This document shows positions 26,921 to 35,120 of a DNA stretch of 64,000 nucleotides, piece after piece. How positions within the stretch are numbered: the stretch's first letter is position 1; every line of letters starts with the position of its first letter. Both the position numbers and the translations under genes were made by a program. Origin of the DNA: AP-15 sp963700185 (lineage in GTDB: Bacteria; Pseudomonadota; Alphaproteobacteria; ATCC43930; CGMCC-115725); NCBI GenBank assembly GCA_963700185.1, contig CAVOWP010000030.1, positions 620,001 to 684,000 on the forward strand, read 5' to 3'. A model generated the notes under the pieces. That model had not been told where the DNA came from. It saw nothing but the letters and a program-made list of their open reading frames with translations, and did no database searches.

Positions 26921-27628
26921 TCAGAGTTTGTGCACCTCGACAGCGGCCGCAGGTGCGGCGGCGGCAGGAGGTGCGTCGGGCATCTGCGCGCTGGCGGATG
27001 GCGGCGGCGCTCCCGGCTGGGCGGTGACGGGTGCGCCGGGCCGGATCTCGACGTAAGAGACGACCCGCTTCACATTGGGGACGTTCCGGGCGGCTTCGGT
27101 GACGCGGTCGAGCTCCGCCTGGGTGCGGGCCGAACCGATCAGATAGACCGATCCGTTCACCGTATCGATCGTATAGTTGACCGAGCGGACCTGGCCGGCG
27201 AACACGAGGTTCGAGCGGATCTGCGACGAAATCCAGGTGTCCTTGACGCTCGCCCACGCGCCTTCGCCCGGCGTCACCTCGATCTCGTTGTAGATCGCGC
27301 GAACCCCCGGGATCTGGCTCGCGACTTGCGCGGCCTGAGCCTTCAGCTCAAGGCTTGGCGTCATGCCGGTCAACAAAGTGCGCCCTTCATAGACGGTTAT
27401 GGTGAAATCGCGTTGCATCAGCGGGTTCACCTGCAGCCAGGCGTTCTGGATGTTGGTCTTGATCGTCATATCATCAAAGGTGCCGGTGACGCCGCGTTCC
27501 TGGTTCGCCGTGTAGCCCGCCCCGCCGGCAGCGGCGAGCCCGCCGACGATCGCTACCGGGCAGCCGCACAGCGCAACCGGTAGCCCAAGGGTGATAACGA
27601 GACAAAAAACGGCACGTAATTTCGACAT
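26921..27628 (-). CDS. BON-domain lipoprotein (OsmY/DolP-like)
   Basis: 235 residues from ATG 27628. The N-terminus is a lipoprotein-like signal (VITLGLPVALCGC), then a glycine-rich stretch. Two BON domains follow: ~52-118 (DDMTIKTNIQNAWLQ...PGVRAIYNEI) and ~128-195 (KDTWISSQIRSNL...PNVKRVVSYVEI). It ends in a Pro/Ala-rich tail. Such proteins bind anionic phospholipid at the outer membrane and maintain envelope integrity. A much longer open frame upstream overlaps yraN and is not used. Confidence 0.9.
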   Translation of the reverse strand: MSKLRAVFCLVITLGLPVALCGCPVAIVGGLAAAGGAGYTANQERGVTGTFDDMTIKTNIQNAWLQVNPLMQRDFTITVYEGRTLLTGMTPSLELKAQAAQVASQIPGVRAIYNEIEVTPGEGAWASVKDTWISSQIRSNLVFAGQVRSVNYTIDTVNGSVYLIGSARTQAELDRVTEAARNVPNVKRVVSYVEIRPGAPVTAQPGAPPPSASAQMPDAPPAAAAPAAAVEVHKL

Positions 27629-27741
27629 TGCTGGACCCCCCGCGGATATTCCCCACAGGCATTGTCCGCCAAAAGGGATGCCGCTTCCACTTGCGGCGAT
27701 GCGCACGCCGGCCAAGGCTCGGACCGGCGCTCGCCGCTTCG

Positions 27742-28125
27742 CTAATCCGCCTGCCAGGCGCCGGGCCAATGCCGGGGCACCCGCAGCGGAGCTACCAGCA
27801 TCAGGTCGAATCGCGGCTCGAGCCGGGAGAGATCGGGACGCGACAGCAAGAAAGCTTCCGCGGCGCGGGCGATCCGCCGCCTTTGCCGCGGCAACAGCGC
27901 CGATGCCGCCGCGTCGAGTTCGTTTCGCGACTTGACCTCGATGATCGCGAGCACTCGGCCGCGCCGCGCCAGGATGTCGATCTCGCCCGAGGGGCAACGC
28001 CAGCCGCGGGCGAGGATGCGCCAGCCCCGCAGCCGCAAATGCCACAAGCACAGCCATTCGGCGAAACGCCCGCGGCGTTGCGCCCGCTGCCGCCGCTGTG
28101 TGGTCGCTCCGCGTCCCCGGCTCAT
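27742..28125 (-). CDS. yraN: YraN family (UPF0102) endonuclease-like protein
   Basis: 127 residues from ATG 28125, overlapping the rsmI stop by 4 bases (ATGA). The restriction-endonuclease-like core is visible as RGRFAEWLCLWHLRLRGWRILARGWRCPSGEIDILARRGRVLAIIEVKSR, with Glu, Asp and the E-V-K triplet of a PD-(D/E)XK fold. The family is conserved but its biological role is unsettled. Translational coupling to rsmI is likely. Confidence 0.92.
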   Translation of the reverse strand: MSRGRGATTQRRQRAQRRGRFAEWLCLWHLRLRGWRILARGWRCPSGEIDILARRGRVLAIIEVKSRNELDAAASALLPRQRRRIARAAEAFLLSRPDLSRLEPRFDLMLVAPLRVPRHWPGAWQAD

Positions 28126-28955
28126 TTCTCCCCGTCGCGCATCGTCAAGGCGCGCCGATAGAGTTCCCCCCGCGGCATTCCGGTTTCGGCCGCGAGTTTT
28201 GCCGCCGCCTCCCGCACGCCGAGTTCGGCGAGCGCCGCTCGCAGACGTTGGTCGACTTCGGCCTGGTCCGGTTCGCCGCGCTCGGGCCCGCCAACGACGA
28301 CCACGACCTCGCCGCGCGGTGGCCCGGCGAGGCGGTAGTGTGCCGCAAAATCGGTCAGTCGCCCGCGTCGAACCTCCTCGTGCAATTTGGTCAGCTCGCG
28401 CGCGACCGCAACCTCCCGGTTGCCGAGCACCTCGGCCATGTCGGCGAGCGATTCGGCGAGCCGCGGGGTGCTTTCGTAGAATACCAGCGTGGCCTCGACC
28501 GCGGCCCACCGCTCCAGCGCGCGCCGCCGCGCCGCTTGCCGCGGCGGCAGGAAGCCGGCGAACAAAAAGGCGTCCGGAGACAGCCCCGAGAGGATCAGCG
28601 CGGTCACCGCCGCGTTTGGACCCGGAATGGCGGTGACCGGCAAATCTTCGGCAAGCGCCGCCCGCACGAGCTTGTAGCCGGGGTCGGAAACGAGCGGTGT
28701 GCCGGCATCCGACACCAGCGCCACTCGCTCGCCGCGCCGCAGCGCCGTCAGAACGACGGGTCGCACCTGCTCGGCATTGTGGTCGTGATAGGCCCCCAGG
28801 GATGTCGAGATACCGAACCTTGCCAGCAGCTTTCCGGTGACCCGGGTATCTTCGCAGAAGATCCGGTCGGCGCCATGCAACACCGCTAGCGCGCGCAGGG
28901 TGATGTCTCCCAGATTGCCGATCGGGGTTGCGACGAGGTACAGCCCGGGCGCCAC
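28122..28955 (-). CDS. rsmI: 16S rRNA (cytidine1402-2'-O)-methyltransferase
   Basis: 277 residues from GTG 28955 (VAPGLYLVATPIGNLGDITLRAL). The frame is open to 29492, but the upstream part is basic, low-complexity sequence antisense to the LppC-like gene, so the GTG is chosen although its ribosome binding site is weak. Tetrapyrrole-methylase-type motifs are FCEDTRVTGKLLARF, ALVSDAGTPLVSDPGYKLV and PGPNAAVTALILSGL. It methylates ribose of C1402 in the ribosomal decoding centre. The start is the uncertain point; the function is firm. Confidence 0.93.
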   Translation of the reverse strand: MAPGLYLVATPIGNLGDITLRALAVLHGADRIFCEDTRVTGKLLARFGISTSLGAYHDHNAEQVRPVVLTALRRGERVALVSDAGTPLVSDPGYKLVRAALAEDLPVTAIPGPNAAVTALILSGLSPDAFLFAGFLPPRQAARRRALERWAAVEATLVFYESTPRLAESLADMAEVLGNREVAVARELTKLHEEVRRGRLTDFAAHYRLAGPPRGEVVVVVGGPERGEPDQAEVDQRLRAALAELGVREAAAKLAAETGMPRGELYRRALTMRDGEK

Positions 28956-29092
28956 CTCTGTTTCAGGTAATGCTCCCGCTGGTTGCGGCGCGGTCGCCGC
29001 ATCAGGGGGCGGTGCCCGCGGGTCGGGTTTACTCGCCTTCGGACGGCGGTTAGGGTGCCGGCTCCTGCCCGCTTTCCTCTCGGAGCCCGCTT

Positions 29093-30355
29093 TTGCCGCG
29101 CCGGTCGCTTTCGCGGTTCGCCTCACCGTTTGCCGTCCTCGCAATGGCCGCGCTCGCCTGTTGCGGCCCGGCGATGGTATCGGCGCCGATCGCCCGTCCG
29201 CAACCGCCCTATTACGGTTACGGCCGGGTTCCGCCACCGCTTCCGCCCGGCCCTCCGTCGCCGCCGACAGCGGCTGCCGCGGGACCGGCGAAAGTGGCCT
29301 TGCTCGTTCCCTTGTCGGGCGCCAATGCCGAGCTCGGTCAGGCGCTCCTCGACGCAGCGCAATTGGCACTGTTCGAGAGCGGCAGCGATCGCCTGGTCCT
29401 GGTGCCGCGCGACACCGGCGGGAACGCGGCTGGTGCCGCGGGCGCTGCACGCGCGGTGATCGGCGACGGAGCGCGGTTGATCCTCGGCCCACTGCTCGCC
29501 CCGGAAGTCGAGGCGGTAAAGCCGATCGCCCAAGAGGCCCACATCAACGTCATCGCCTTCTCGACGATAACCAGCCTTGCCGGCGGCAATATCTATTTGA
29601 TGGGGTTTCTGCCGCGGCAGGAGGTGGTGCGCGAGGTCGGCTATGCGCGCGAGCGTGGCCTCGCCCGTTTCGCGGCGCTCGCGCCCAACTCGCCTTACGG
29701 GCATTTGATGGCCGACGCGCTGCGGGAAGTCGCATCGGGGAGCGGCGGCAGCGTGACAAAGGTCGAATTCTTCGACCCGCGTGCCGGCGACGTGTCGCCA
29801 GCGATCCAGCGCCTGCTGCCCGGCGGCGCTGCCGAGGGCAGCGCCGAGCCATCTCCCGTCTCGCCTCCAGGCGCCTCCTTCGATGCGCTGCTGCTGCCGG
29901 AAGGCGGCGCCAGGCTCAAGCAGATCGCCGCTCAGGTCAAGACGGCGGGCGGCAATGCCAAGCCCGTGCAGTTGCTCGGCAGCGGGCTCTGGGACACCCC
30001 CGACATCGGCAGCGAGCCGGCGCTCGTGGGCGGCTGGTTCGCCTCGTCTCCCCCCGAAGCGCGGCAGGATTTCGAGCGGCGGTTCGGCGCCACCTATGGC
30101 CACAACCCGCCGCGTCTGGCCTCGCTCGGCTATGACGCGGCGGCGCTCGCCGCAGTCTTGGCCCGCGGCACGGCGGGCGAGCCGTTCTCGCAGCAGGCGA
30201 TCGTCAACCCGAGCGGCTTCACCGGCGTCGACGGATTGTTTCGTTTCACACCCAGCGGCCTCGTGCAGCGCGGCCTCGCCGTGCTCGAAGTCGAGCCGCA
30301 AGGCGCGAGCGTCGTCAGCCCGGCGCCGCAAAGCTTTCAGGATGTTGGTTACTGA
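29093..30355 (+). CDS. LppC/LpoA-like penicillin-binding protein activator
   Basis: 420 residues from TTG 29093. A lipoprotein signal (PFAVLAMAALACCG) is followed by a proline-rich linker (~35-60) and a periplasmic-binding-protein fold: VALLVPLSGANAELGQALLDAAQLAL, RLILGPLLAPEVEAVKPIAQ, FAALAPNSPYGHLMADALRE. In alphaproteobacteria such proteins are annotated as LppC family, related to the PBP1A activator LpoA. It is divergent from rsmI with about 137 bases between, a conserved pairing. A later start within the first 15 codons is possible. Confidence 0.88.
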   Translation: MPRRSLSRFASPFAVLAMAALACCGPAMVSAPIARPQPPYYGYGRVPPPLPPGPPSPPTAAAAGPAKVALLVPLSGANAELGQALLDAAQLALFESGSDRLVLVPRDTGGNAAGAAGAARAVIGDGARLILGPLLAPEVEAVKPIAQEAHINVIAFSTITSLAGGNIYLMGFLPRQEVVREVGYARERGLARFAALAPNSPYGHLMADALREVASGSGGSVTKVEFFDPRAGDVSPAIQRLLPGGAAEGSAEPSPVSPPGASFDALLLPEGGARLKQIAAQVKTAGGNAKPVQLLGSGLWDTPDIGSEPALVGGWFASSPPEARQDFERRFGATYGHNPPRLASLGYDAAALAAVLARGTAGEPFSQQAIVNPSGFTGVDGLFRFTPSGLVQRGLAVLEVEPQGASVVSPAPQSFQDVGY

Positions 30356-30678
30356 CCAGGATCTCGGTTACTGAGTTGGCGATTCGTCGCGCCGCATGCG
30401 TTTGACGTAGGACCGCAGAACGGCGTTGATGCGGGTCCGGTAACTTTTCCCGGTGCTGCGCAGGGCTGTCCGGGGAAAATTTCGCGATTGGACAAGGGAG
30501 GATATCGGCCGGCTAACTTCATCTTGGCCGGGCTCGGCCCGGCCATCCACGCCTTCGAGCGCCGAAAACAAAGGCGTGGATGCGCGGATCAAGTCCGCGC
30601 AAGACGACTTGAATTGATGCCTGTGGGTACTGCAGAAATTAATCGACCATGTCGCGGTCTGCCTATTCACCCTCCGGA
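30356..30678. other. Intergenic region with REP-like palindrome
   Basis: No gene is seen. Two convergent genes end at its borders. From about 30525 to 30620 is a palindromic element: GGGCTCGGCCCGGCCATCCACGCC on one side and GGCGTGGATGCGCGGATCAAG on the other. The same ATCCACGCC-type element recurs at 46017-46105. The remainder has no recognisable motif. Confidence 0.6.
30525..30620. repeat. REP-like element, ATCCACGCC family
   Basis: Inverted arms CCATCCACGCCTT and AAGGCGTGGATG flank a short centre, with GC-rich GGCCGGGC.. and GCGCGGATCAAGTCCGCGC outer parts. It shares the layout with the element at 46017-46105. It lies between the convergent LppC-like and hemW genes. Confidence 0.75.
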
Positions 30679-31830
30679 TCAGCAGAGAAGAGCGGCGAGC
30701 ACGGCGTTGAGGCGCTGGCGGCCGGCGGGGGTGGCGGCGAGGCACTCGGCATCGAGGGCCAGGAAGCCGCCGTCGATCAGCGGCGCCAGGTTGGAACCGA
30801 AGAGGGTCTCCGCGTCACACCCGGCGGCGCATTCGAGCCGCGCTCGCGATACCCCCTCGACGAGACGCAGGCCCATCATCAGCATTTCCTCGATCGCGGT
30901 TTCGCGCTGGATCGCTGCCGTTTCTTCGATTCCGGTTCCCTTCGTTTCCACCGCCGCAAGCCATTTCTCGGGCAGCCGGTGCTGCCGGGTCGCGTATTTC
31001 GTACCGCCGAGGGTCAGCCGTCCGTGTGCTCCGGGACCGACCCCGGCGTAGTCCTGATAACGCCAATAGGCGAGGTTGTGCCGGCATTCGGCGCCGGGAC
31101 GGGCGTGATTGGAGATTTCGTAGGCGGGCAGCCCGGCAGCGGCGAGCCGTTCCTGCGTCATCTCGAACAGCGGGGCCGTGCTCTCTTCCTCGGGCAGGGC
31201 GAGTTCGCCCAGCCGCGCGAGCGTCGCAAAGGCGGTGCCGGGCTCGATTGTCAGCTGATAGAGGGACAGGTGCTCGCTGGCGAGGGTCAAAGCTTCGTCG
31301 AGCTCGCGCCGCCACGCCGCGAGGCTCTGGCCAGGGCGGGCATAGATCAGGTCGAACGAGAACTGCGGAAAAGTCGCGCGGGCCTGCTCGATTGCGGCGA
31401 TCGCCTCGTTGCGGTCATGCGCGCGGCCCAAGAAGCGCAGCGCCTCGGGGTCGAGCGCCTGCACACCGAGCGACAGCCGGTTGACACCGGCCGCGGCAAA
31501 GGCCCGGAAGCGCTCGGCTTCGGCGGAATTCGGGTTGGCCTCGAGGGTGATCTCGGCATCGGGCATAAGGGCCCAATGCGACCGCACCCCGTCGAGCAAT
31601 GCCGCCACGGTCTCTGGTGGCATCAGCGACGGCGTGCCGCCGCCGAAAAACACCGAGCCTGCTGTGCGTCCGGCCGTGAGCTCGGCCTGGCGCTCGAGGT
31701 CGCGCATAAGCGCCTGCGTCCAGCGCGTCGCATCGATACCGTCGCGGACATGACTATTGAAGTCGCAGTAGGGGCATTTCGACCGGCAGAACGGCCAGTG
31801 AAAGTAGACGGCGAGCGGCTCAGCGTTCAC
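30679..31830 (-). CDS. hemW: Radical-SAM heme chaperone HemW
   Basis: 383 residues from GTG 31830, overlapping the end of rdgB by 11 bases. The radical-SAM cluster motif CRSKCPYC is at about residues 15-22, then SVFFGGGTPSLM, ITLEANPNSAE, RLSLGVQALD and FDLIYARPGQS; the HemW C-terminal domain contains PAYEISNHARPG and YAGVGPGAHGR. HemW is the coproporphyrinogen oxidase-like protein now viewed as a heme chaperone. It is the last gene of the queC-queE-rph-rdgB-hemW series. Confidence 0.93.
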   Translation of the reverse strand: MNAEPLAVYFHWPFCRSKCPYCDFNSHVRDGIDATRWTQALMRDLERQAELTAGRTAGSVFFGGGTPSLMPPETVAALLDGVRSHWALMPDAEITLEANPNSAEAERFRAFAAAGVNRLSLGVQALDPEALRFLGRAHDRNEAIAAIEQARATFPQFSFDLIYARPGQSLAAWRRELDEALTLASEHLSLYQLTIEPGTAFATLARLGELALPEEESTAPLFEMTQERLAAAGLPAYEISNHARPGAECRHNLAYWRYQDYAGVGPGAHGRLTLGGTKYATRQHRLPEKWLAAVETKGTGIEETAAIQRETAIEEMLMMGLRLVEGVSRARLECAAGCDAETLFGSNLAPLIDGGFLALDAECLAATPAGRQRLNAVLAALLC

Positions 31831-32431
31831 TGAAACATTGCTCGACGAGCTTCGCAAAGGCGCAAGCGCGGTGGCTGATGCGGTGCTTCTCCTCAGGATC
31901 AATTTCGCCGAAGGTCAAATTTCCGCCCAGCGGGATGAACATCGGATCGTAGCCGAAACCTCGATCGCCCCGCGGCGGCCAGATGAGGCTGCCTTCAACC
32001 TCTCCGCGAAACAATTCGGCGTTGCCGCCGGGCCAGGCGAGGGCGAGGACCGCAACAAATCTGGCGCCGCGGTCCTTGTCGCCGAACTCGCGGTGAATCC
32101 GCTCCATTGCTGCCCCGAAATCCTTGGCCGGGCCGGCCCAACGGGCGGAGTAGATCCCGGGAGCGCCGCCCAGCGCCGGCACAACGAGGCCGGAATCATC
32201 GGCGAGCGCCGGCAGCCCGCTCGCTTCCGCGGCGGCCCTGGCTTTCAGCGCCGCATTCGCCTCGAAGCTGTCGCCGGTTTCCTCCGGCTCGGGAATGCCG
32301 AGCAAGCCCGCGGCAATGGTTTCGACGCCGAACGGCCCCAGCAAGGCTGTGATCTCCTCGACCTTGCCCGGGTTGTGGCTGGCGATGACCAGCCGGTCGC
32401 CGGCGAATTGCTGGCGCATCACGTCAGCCAA
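31820..32431 (-). CDS. rdgB: XTP/dITP pyrophosphatase
   Basis: 203 residues. Signature segments are VIASHNPGKVEEI near the N-terminus, the catalytic Asp pair in ALADDSGLVVPALGG, SARWAG, and GFGYDPMFIP. The enzyme hydrolyses deaminated purine triphosphates (XTP, ITP, dITP) to monophosphates, protecting DNA. It overlaps rph by 8 bases and hemW by 11, so the three are translationally coupled. Confidence 0.95.
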   Translation of the reverse strand: MADVMRQQFAGDRLVIASHNPGKVEEITALLGPFGVETIAAGLLGIPEPEETGDSFEANAALKARAAAEASGLPALADDSGLVVPALGGAPGIYSARWAGPAKDFGAAMERIHREFGDKDRGARFVAVLALAWPGGNAELFRGEVEGSLIWPPRGDRGFGYDPMFIPLGGNLTFGEIDPEEKHRISHRACAFAKLVEQCFSER

Positions 32432-33143
32432 GCCCGAGCGCCGCCCGCTGGCATCGGGTCAGGTCCGCAATCCCTTGCCGCGCGAGCCGCAACATTTCGG
32501 CGAAGAGCGTCTCGTCGAACGGCGCGCCTTCGGCGGTAGCCTGGATCTCGACAATCCCGCCCATCCCGGTCAGCACAAAGTTGGCGTCGGTCATCGCTTG
32601 CGAATCTTCGGCATAGTCGAGATCGAGCACGGCGATATCGGCAACGACGCCGCACGAGACCGCGGCAACATTGTCGCGCAATGGCAACGCCTTTAACAAA
32701 CCCGCGGAAAACAGTCGCTGAAACGCCAGATGGAGCGCCACATAGCTGCCGGTGACCGCGGCTGTACGGGTGCCTCCGTCCGCCTGCAACACATCGCAGT
32801 CGATTTTGATCTGGCGCTCGCCCAGCTGGCCGAGATCGGTCACCGCCCGCAGGCTGCGGCCGATCAGCCGCTGGATTTCCTGCGTGCGTCCGCTCTGCCG
32901 GCCGCGGGCCGCCTCGCGGTCGGTGCGCGTCGCCGTCGACCGCGGCAGCATGCCATATTCGGCGGTGACCCAGCCCTTGCCGGTATTGCGCAGAAAGGGC
33001 GGCACGCGCTCTTCGACCGAGGCGGTGCACAGCACATGGGTGTCGCCGAATTTCGCCAGACACGAGCCTTCGGCATATTTGGCGACACCGGGCTCGAGGC
33101 TGACCGGCCGCATCTCATGTCGGGCGCGTCCCGAAGGTCGCAT
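32424..33143 (-). CDS. rph: Ribonuclease PH
   Basis: 239 residues from ATG 33143, the usual length. Motifs are MRPSGRARHEMRPVSLEPG, the phosphate-binding arginines in PRSTATRTDRE and GRTQEIQRLIGRSLRA, CDVLQADGGTRTAAVTG, and the C-terminal FDETLFAEMLRLA. It trims tRNA 3' ends phosphorolytically. The common neighbour hrcA is absent; queE lies upstream instead, 55 codons of longer open frame being rejected because they run into queE. Confidence 0.96.
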   Translation of the reverse strand: MRPSGRARHEMRPVSLEPGVAKYAEGSCLAKFGDTHVLCTASVEERVPPFLRNTGKGWVTAEYGMLPRSTATRTDREAARGRQSGRTQEIQRLIGRSLRAVTDLGQLGERQIKIDCDVLQADGGTRTAAVTGSYVALHLAFQRLFSAGLLKALPLRDNVAAVSCGVVADIAVLDLDYAEDSQAMTDANFVLTGMGGIVEIQATAEGAPFDETLFAEMLRLARQGIADLTRCQRAALGLG

Positions 33144-33166
33144 GCTGTTCTCCGTCGCGATCGGGT

Positions 33167-33799
33167 CTACCGGAACCCGACCAGCTTGTGCGTTTGCAGG
33201 CTCAATTGCCATTGCGGGTGGGCGCGGCAAAATTCCATCGCGAACATGGTGTTGCGGGCGCGGTCGGGTCCGTCCATCGGCTGAACGGAAAACCGCCGGA
33301 AGCCGAGGTGGGTGAAATCGAGGGGGTCGAGGCCTGCTTGCGGCACGACGATCTTGAGCTCGTCGCCGCGTTCGACGACGAGCCCGGCGCCGGCTTTCGG
33401 GCTGACGCAGATCCAATCCAGGCCAGCGGGCGGCGCGATCGTGCCGTTTGTTTCGACCGCGATCTTGAAGCCGCGGTCGTGCAACGCCGCGATCAGCGGC
33501 TGGTCGAGCTGCAAGAGCGGCTCACCGCCGGTGCACACGACAAAGCGGGCCGGCGCGTCGGGCGGCCAATGGGCTGCGACGCAGTCGGCGAGCGCGTCGG
33601 GTGTCGGGTAGCGGCCCCCTGCGGTGCCGTCTATGCCCACGAAGTCGGTGTCGCAGAACGAACAGACTGCACTCGCGCGATCGGCCTCGCGCCCCGACCA
33701 CAAATTGCAGCCGGCAAACCGGCAGAACACTGCTGGCCTGCCAGACTGCGCCCCTTCGCCCTGCAAGGTGTAAAAGATCTCTTTGACGGCGTAGCTCAC
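33167..33799 (-). CDS. queE: 7-carboxy-7-deazaguanine synthase
   Basis: 210 residues from GTG 33799 (VSYAVKEIFYTLQGEG), which has GGAG six bases upstream; another in-frame GTG at 33811 lies against a REP-like repeat and is less likely. The cluster motif is the CX14CX2C variant (CNLWSGREADRASAVCSFC), and VVCTGGEPLLQ, VETNGT and VSPKAG follow. It is a radical-SAM enzyme making CDG for queuosine precursors. It follows queC closely, so both belong to one pathway unit. Confidence 0.94.
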   Translation of the reverse strand: MSYAVKEIFYTLQGEGAQSGRPAVFCRFAGCNLWSGREADRASAVCSFCDTDFVGIDGTAGGRYPTPDALADCVAAHWPPDAPARFVVCTGGEPLLQLDQPLIAALHDRGFKIAVETNGTIAPPAGLDWICVSPKAGAGLVVERGDELKIVVPQAGLDPLDFTHLGFRRFSVQPMDGPDRARNTMFAMEFCRAHPQWQLSLQTHKLVGFR

Positions 33800-33813
33800 T
33801 GCTTGCTCCACCC

Positions 33814-33860
33814 CACCCTAACCCTCCCCCGCATGCGGGGGAGGGAAGGGGAGGGGGCTT
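33814..33860. repeat. REP-like palindrome at the queC-queE junction
   Basis: CCCTAACCCTCCCCCGC and GCGGGGGAGGG form the palindrome, with GGGAGGGGGC beyond it. It is the same family as the 36-base palindrome at 6001. It contains the queC stop codon (33818-33820), so the last ~14 residues of QueC (ESPLPFPPPHAGEG) are repeat-derived. Confidence 0.8.
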
Positions 33861-34633
33861 TCTCGCGGGAACCTGTTCTCGGCAAAGGTTTCCCAGCCGC
33901 GGCGGCGCAGCTCACAGGCTGGACAGTCGCCGCAACCATAGCCCCAAGGATAGCGGTGGATCCGGTCGCCGAGATAACAGCTGTGCGTTTCTTCGAGGAT
34001 CAGCTCGACGAGCGCATCGCCGCCGAGGGCGTGCGCCAGCGCCCAGGTCGCCGCCTTGTCGCGCCACATCAGCGGCGTGTGAATGACAAAACGGCGGTCC
34101 ATGCCAAGTGACAATGTCGCCTGTAGCGCCTTCAACGTATCGTCGCGGCAATCGGGATAGCCCGAATAATCCGTTTCGCACATGCCGCCGACGAGATGCC
34201 GCGCCCCGCGGCGATAACCGACCGTGGCGGCGAAGGTGAAGAACAGCAAGTTGCGGCCGGGGACGAAGGTATTCGGCAGTCCGGTTTGCTCGAAAGCAAT
34301 CGCGGTATCGCCGGTCAGCGCCGTGTCGCTGATCTCGCCAAGGACATGCAGGTCGGTTACGTAGTCGCCACCGAGCTTCTCGTTCCATTCCGGGAATTCA
34401 CCGCGCAGCCGCGCGATGACTGCGGTGCGGCAGTCGAGTTCCACGCGGTGCCGCTGGCCGTAGTCGAAACCGATGGTTTCGACCGAAGAAAAGCCGGCCA
34501 GCGCCCACGCGAGACAGGTCGCCGAATCCTGTCCTCCCGAGAACAGGACCAGTGCTTTTTCCCGGCTGAGACTGGTTGGATCGTGAACGTCGCGGACCAC
34601 CCGACACCAAATAGAGTGTCGGGTGGTCTGCAT
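33818..34633 (-). CDS. queC: 7-cyano-7-deazaguanine synthase
   Basis: 271 residues from ATG 34633; GTG 34600 is an alternative, and both lie in a strong hairpin (34593-34630). The PP-loop is ALVLFSGGQDSATCLAWAL, then FDYGQRHRVEL, PNTFVPGRNLLFF and the zinc site CYLGDRIHRY..CGDCPAC. It converts CDG and ammonia to preQ0 with ATP. The C-terminus beyond about residue 255 is encoded by a REP-like repeat, which has replaced or extended the native end. Confidence 0.93.
   Translation of the reverse strand: MQTTRHSIWCRVVRDVHDPTSLSREKALVLFSGGQDSATCLAWALAGFSSVETIGFDYGQRHRVELDCRTAVIARLRGEFPEWNEKLGGDYVTDLHVLGEISDTALTGDTAIAFEQTGLPNTFVPGRNLLFFTFAATVGYRRGARHLVGGMCETDYSGYPDCRDDTLKALQATLSLGMDRRFVIHTPLMWRDKAATWALAHALGGDALVELILEETHSCYLGDRIHRYPWGYGCGDCPACELRRRGWETFAENRFPRESPLPFPPPHAGEG
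34593..34630. other. 13-base perfect hairpin at the 5' end of queC
   Basis: Arms GACCACCCGACAC (34595-34607) and GTGTCGGGTGGTC (34616-34628) enclose an 8-base loop; an outer G.T and C-G pair extend it. It overlaps the possible queC start codons, so it could block or shape translation initiation, or serve as an operator. It does not match preQ1 riboswitch layouts I know, and no T-tract follows on either strand. Confidence 0.7.
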
Positions 34634-34640
34634 CAACGGC

Positions 34641-34994
34641 TCAGCGGCGCGTCAACGTCGCCAGCAGATATCCCATCGCAAATGCGACACCGATACTGAT
34701 CATTGGGTTCTGCTCGACCTGTCGAGAGACGGTCCCGACATATTGCTCACCCTGCGTGCGCAGGCCTTGCGCCATTTCGCGCGCGCGATCGGTGTTTTGC
34801 ATCCATTGACTGCCGGCCTGCGTCAGATCGCGCAAAACCTGCGAAGCCTGCTCTATAACGGAGCGCAGGCCTTCGATAGCCTGGCTTGCCTGCTGACCAA
34901 GCGCGGCTCCGGCGCTGTCGCCACCATTCGTGCGGCCCGCATTCGGGTCGCTGACCGCCGAGCGACTCCCGCTTTCCTGCTTTTCCGCTGGCAT
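34641..34994 (-). CDS. Small membrane-anchored protein, ElaB/DUF883-like
   Basis: 117 residues with an excellent AAAAGGAGG ribosome binding site. The N-terminal half is polar and glycine-rich; the middle (QAIEGLRSVIEQASQVLRDLTQAGSQWMQNTDRAREMAQGLR) is a long amphipathic helix; the C-terminus EQNPMISIGVAFAMGYLLATLTRR is one membrane segment ending in arginines. This layout is that of ElaB/YqjD/DUF883 ribosome- or membrane-associated stress proteins, although sequence similarity is loose. It ends 8 bases before the queC start and may be co-transcribed. Confidence 0.72.
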   Translation of the reverse strand: MPAEKQESGSRSAVSDPNAGRTNGGDSAGAALGQQASQAIEGLRSVIEQASQVLRDLTQAGSQWMQNTDRAREMAQGLRTQGEQYVGTVSRQVEQNPMISIGVAFAMGYLLATLTRR

Positions 34995-35120
34995 GGCCTT
35001 GGCCTCCTTTTATGTTGCGTGCTGAGATAAACACATCGCAACGCCGATTGGGTCCGCGAGGCACGGTTACGGAGCCCTTGTTCCGCTGCTAGAATTTGGT
35101 GAGACCACCCGGAGGGGCCC

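Noticed and set aside
26921..28057. A 378-codon open frame covering the BON lipoprotein and more
   Set aside because: The upstream 143 codons overlap yraN in another frame and lack conservation; the lipoprotein signal fixes the start at 27628.
28956..29492. N-terminal extension of the rsmI frame
   Set aside because: Arg/Pro-rich translation antisense to the signal peptide and linker of the LppC-like gene; the RsmI family starts at the GLYLVATPIGN motif.
34593..34630. preQ1 riboswitch at queC
   Set aside because: It is a simple perfect hairpin and lacks the small pseudoknot layout and A-rich tail of preQ1 classes I know.
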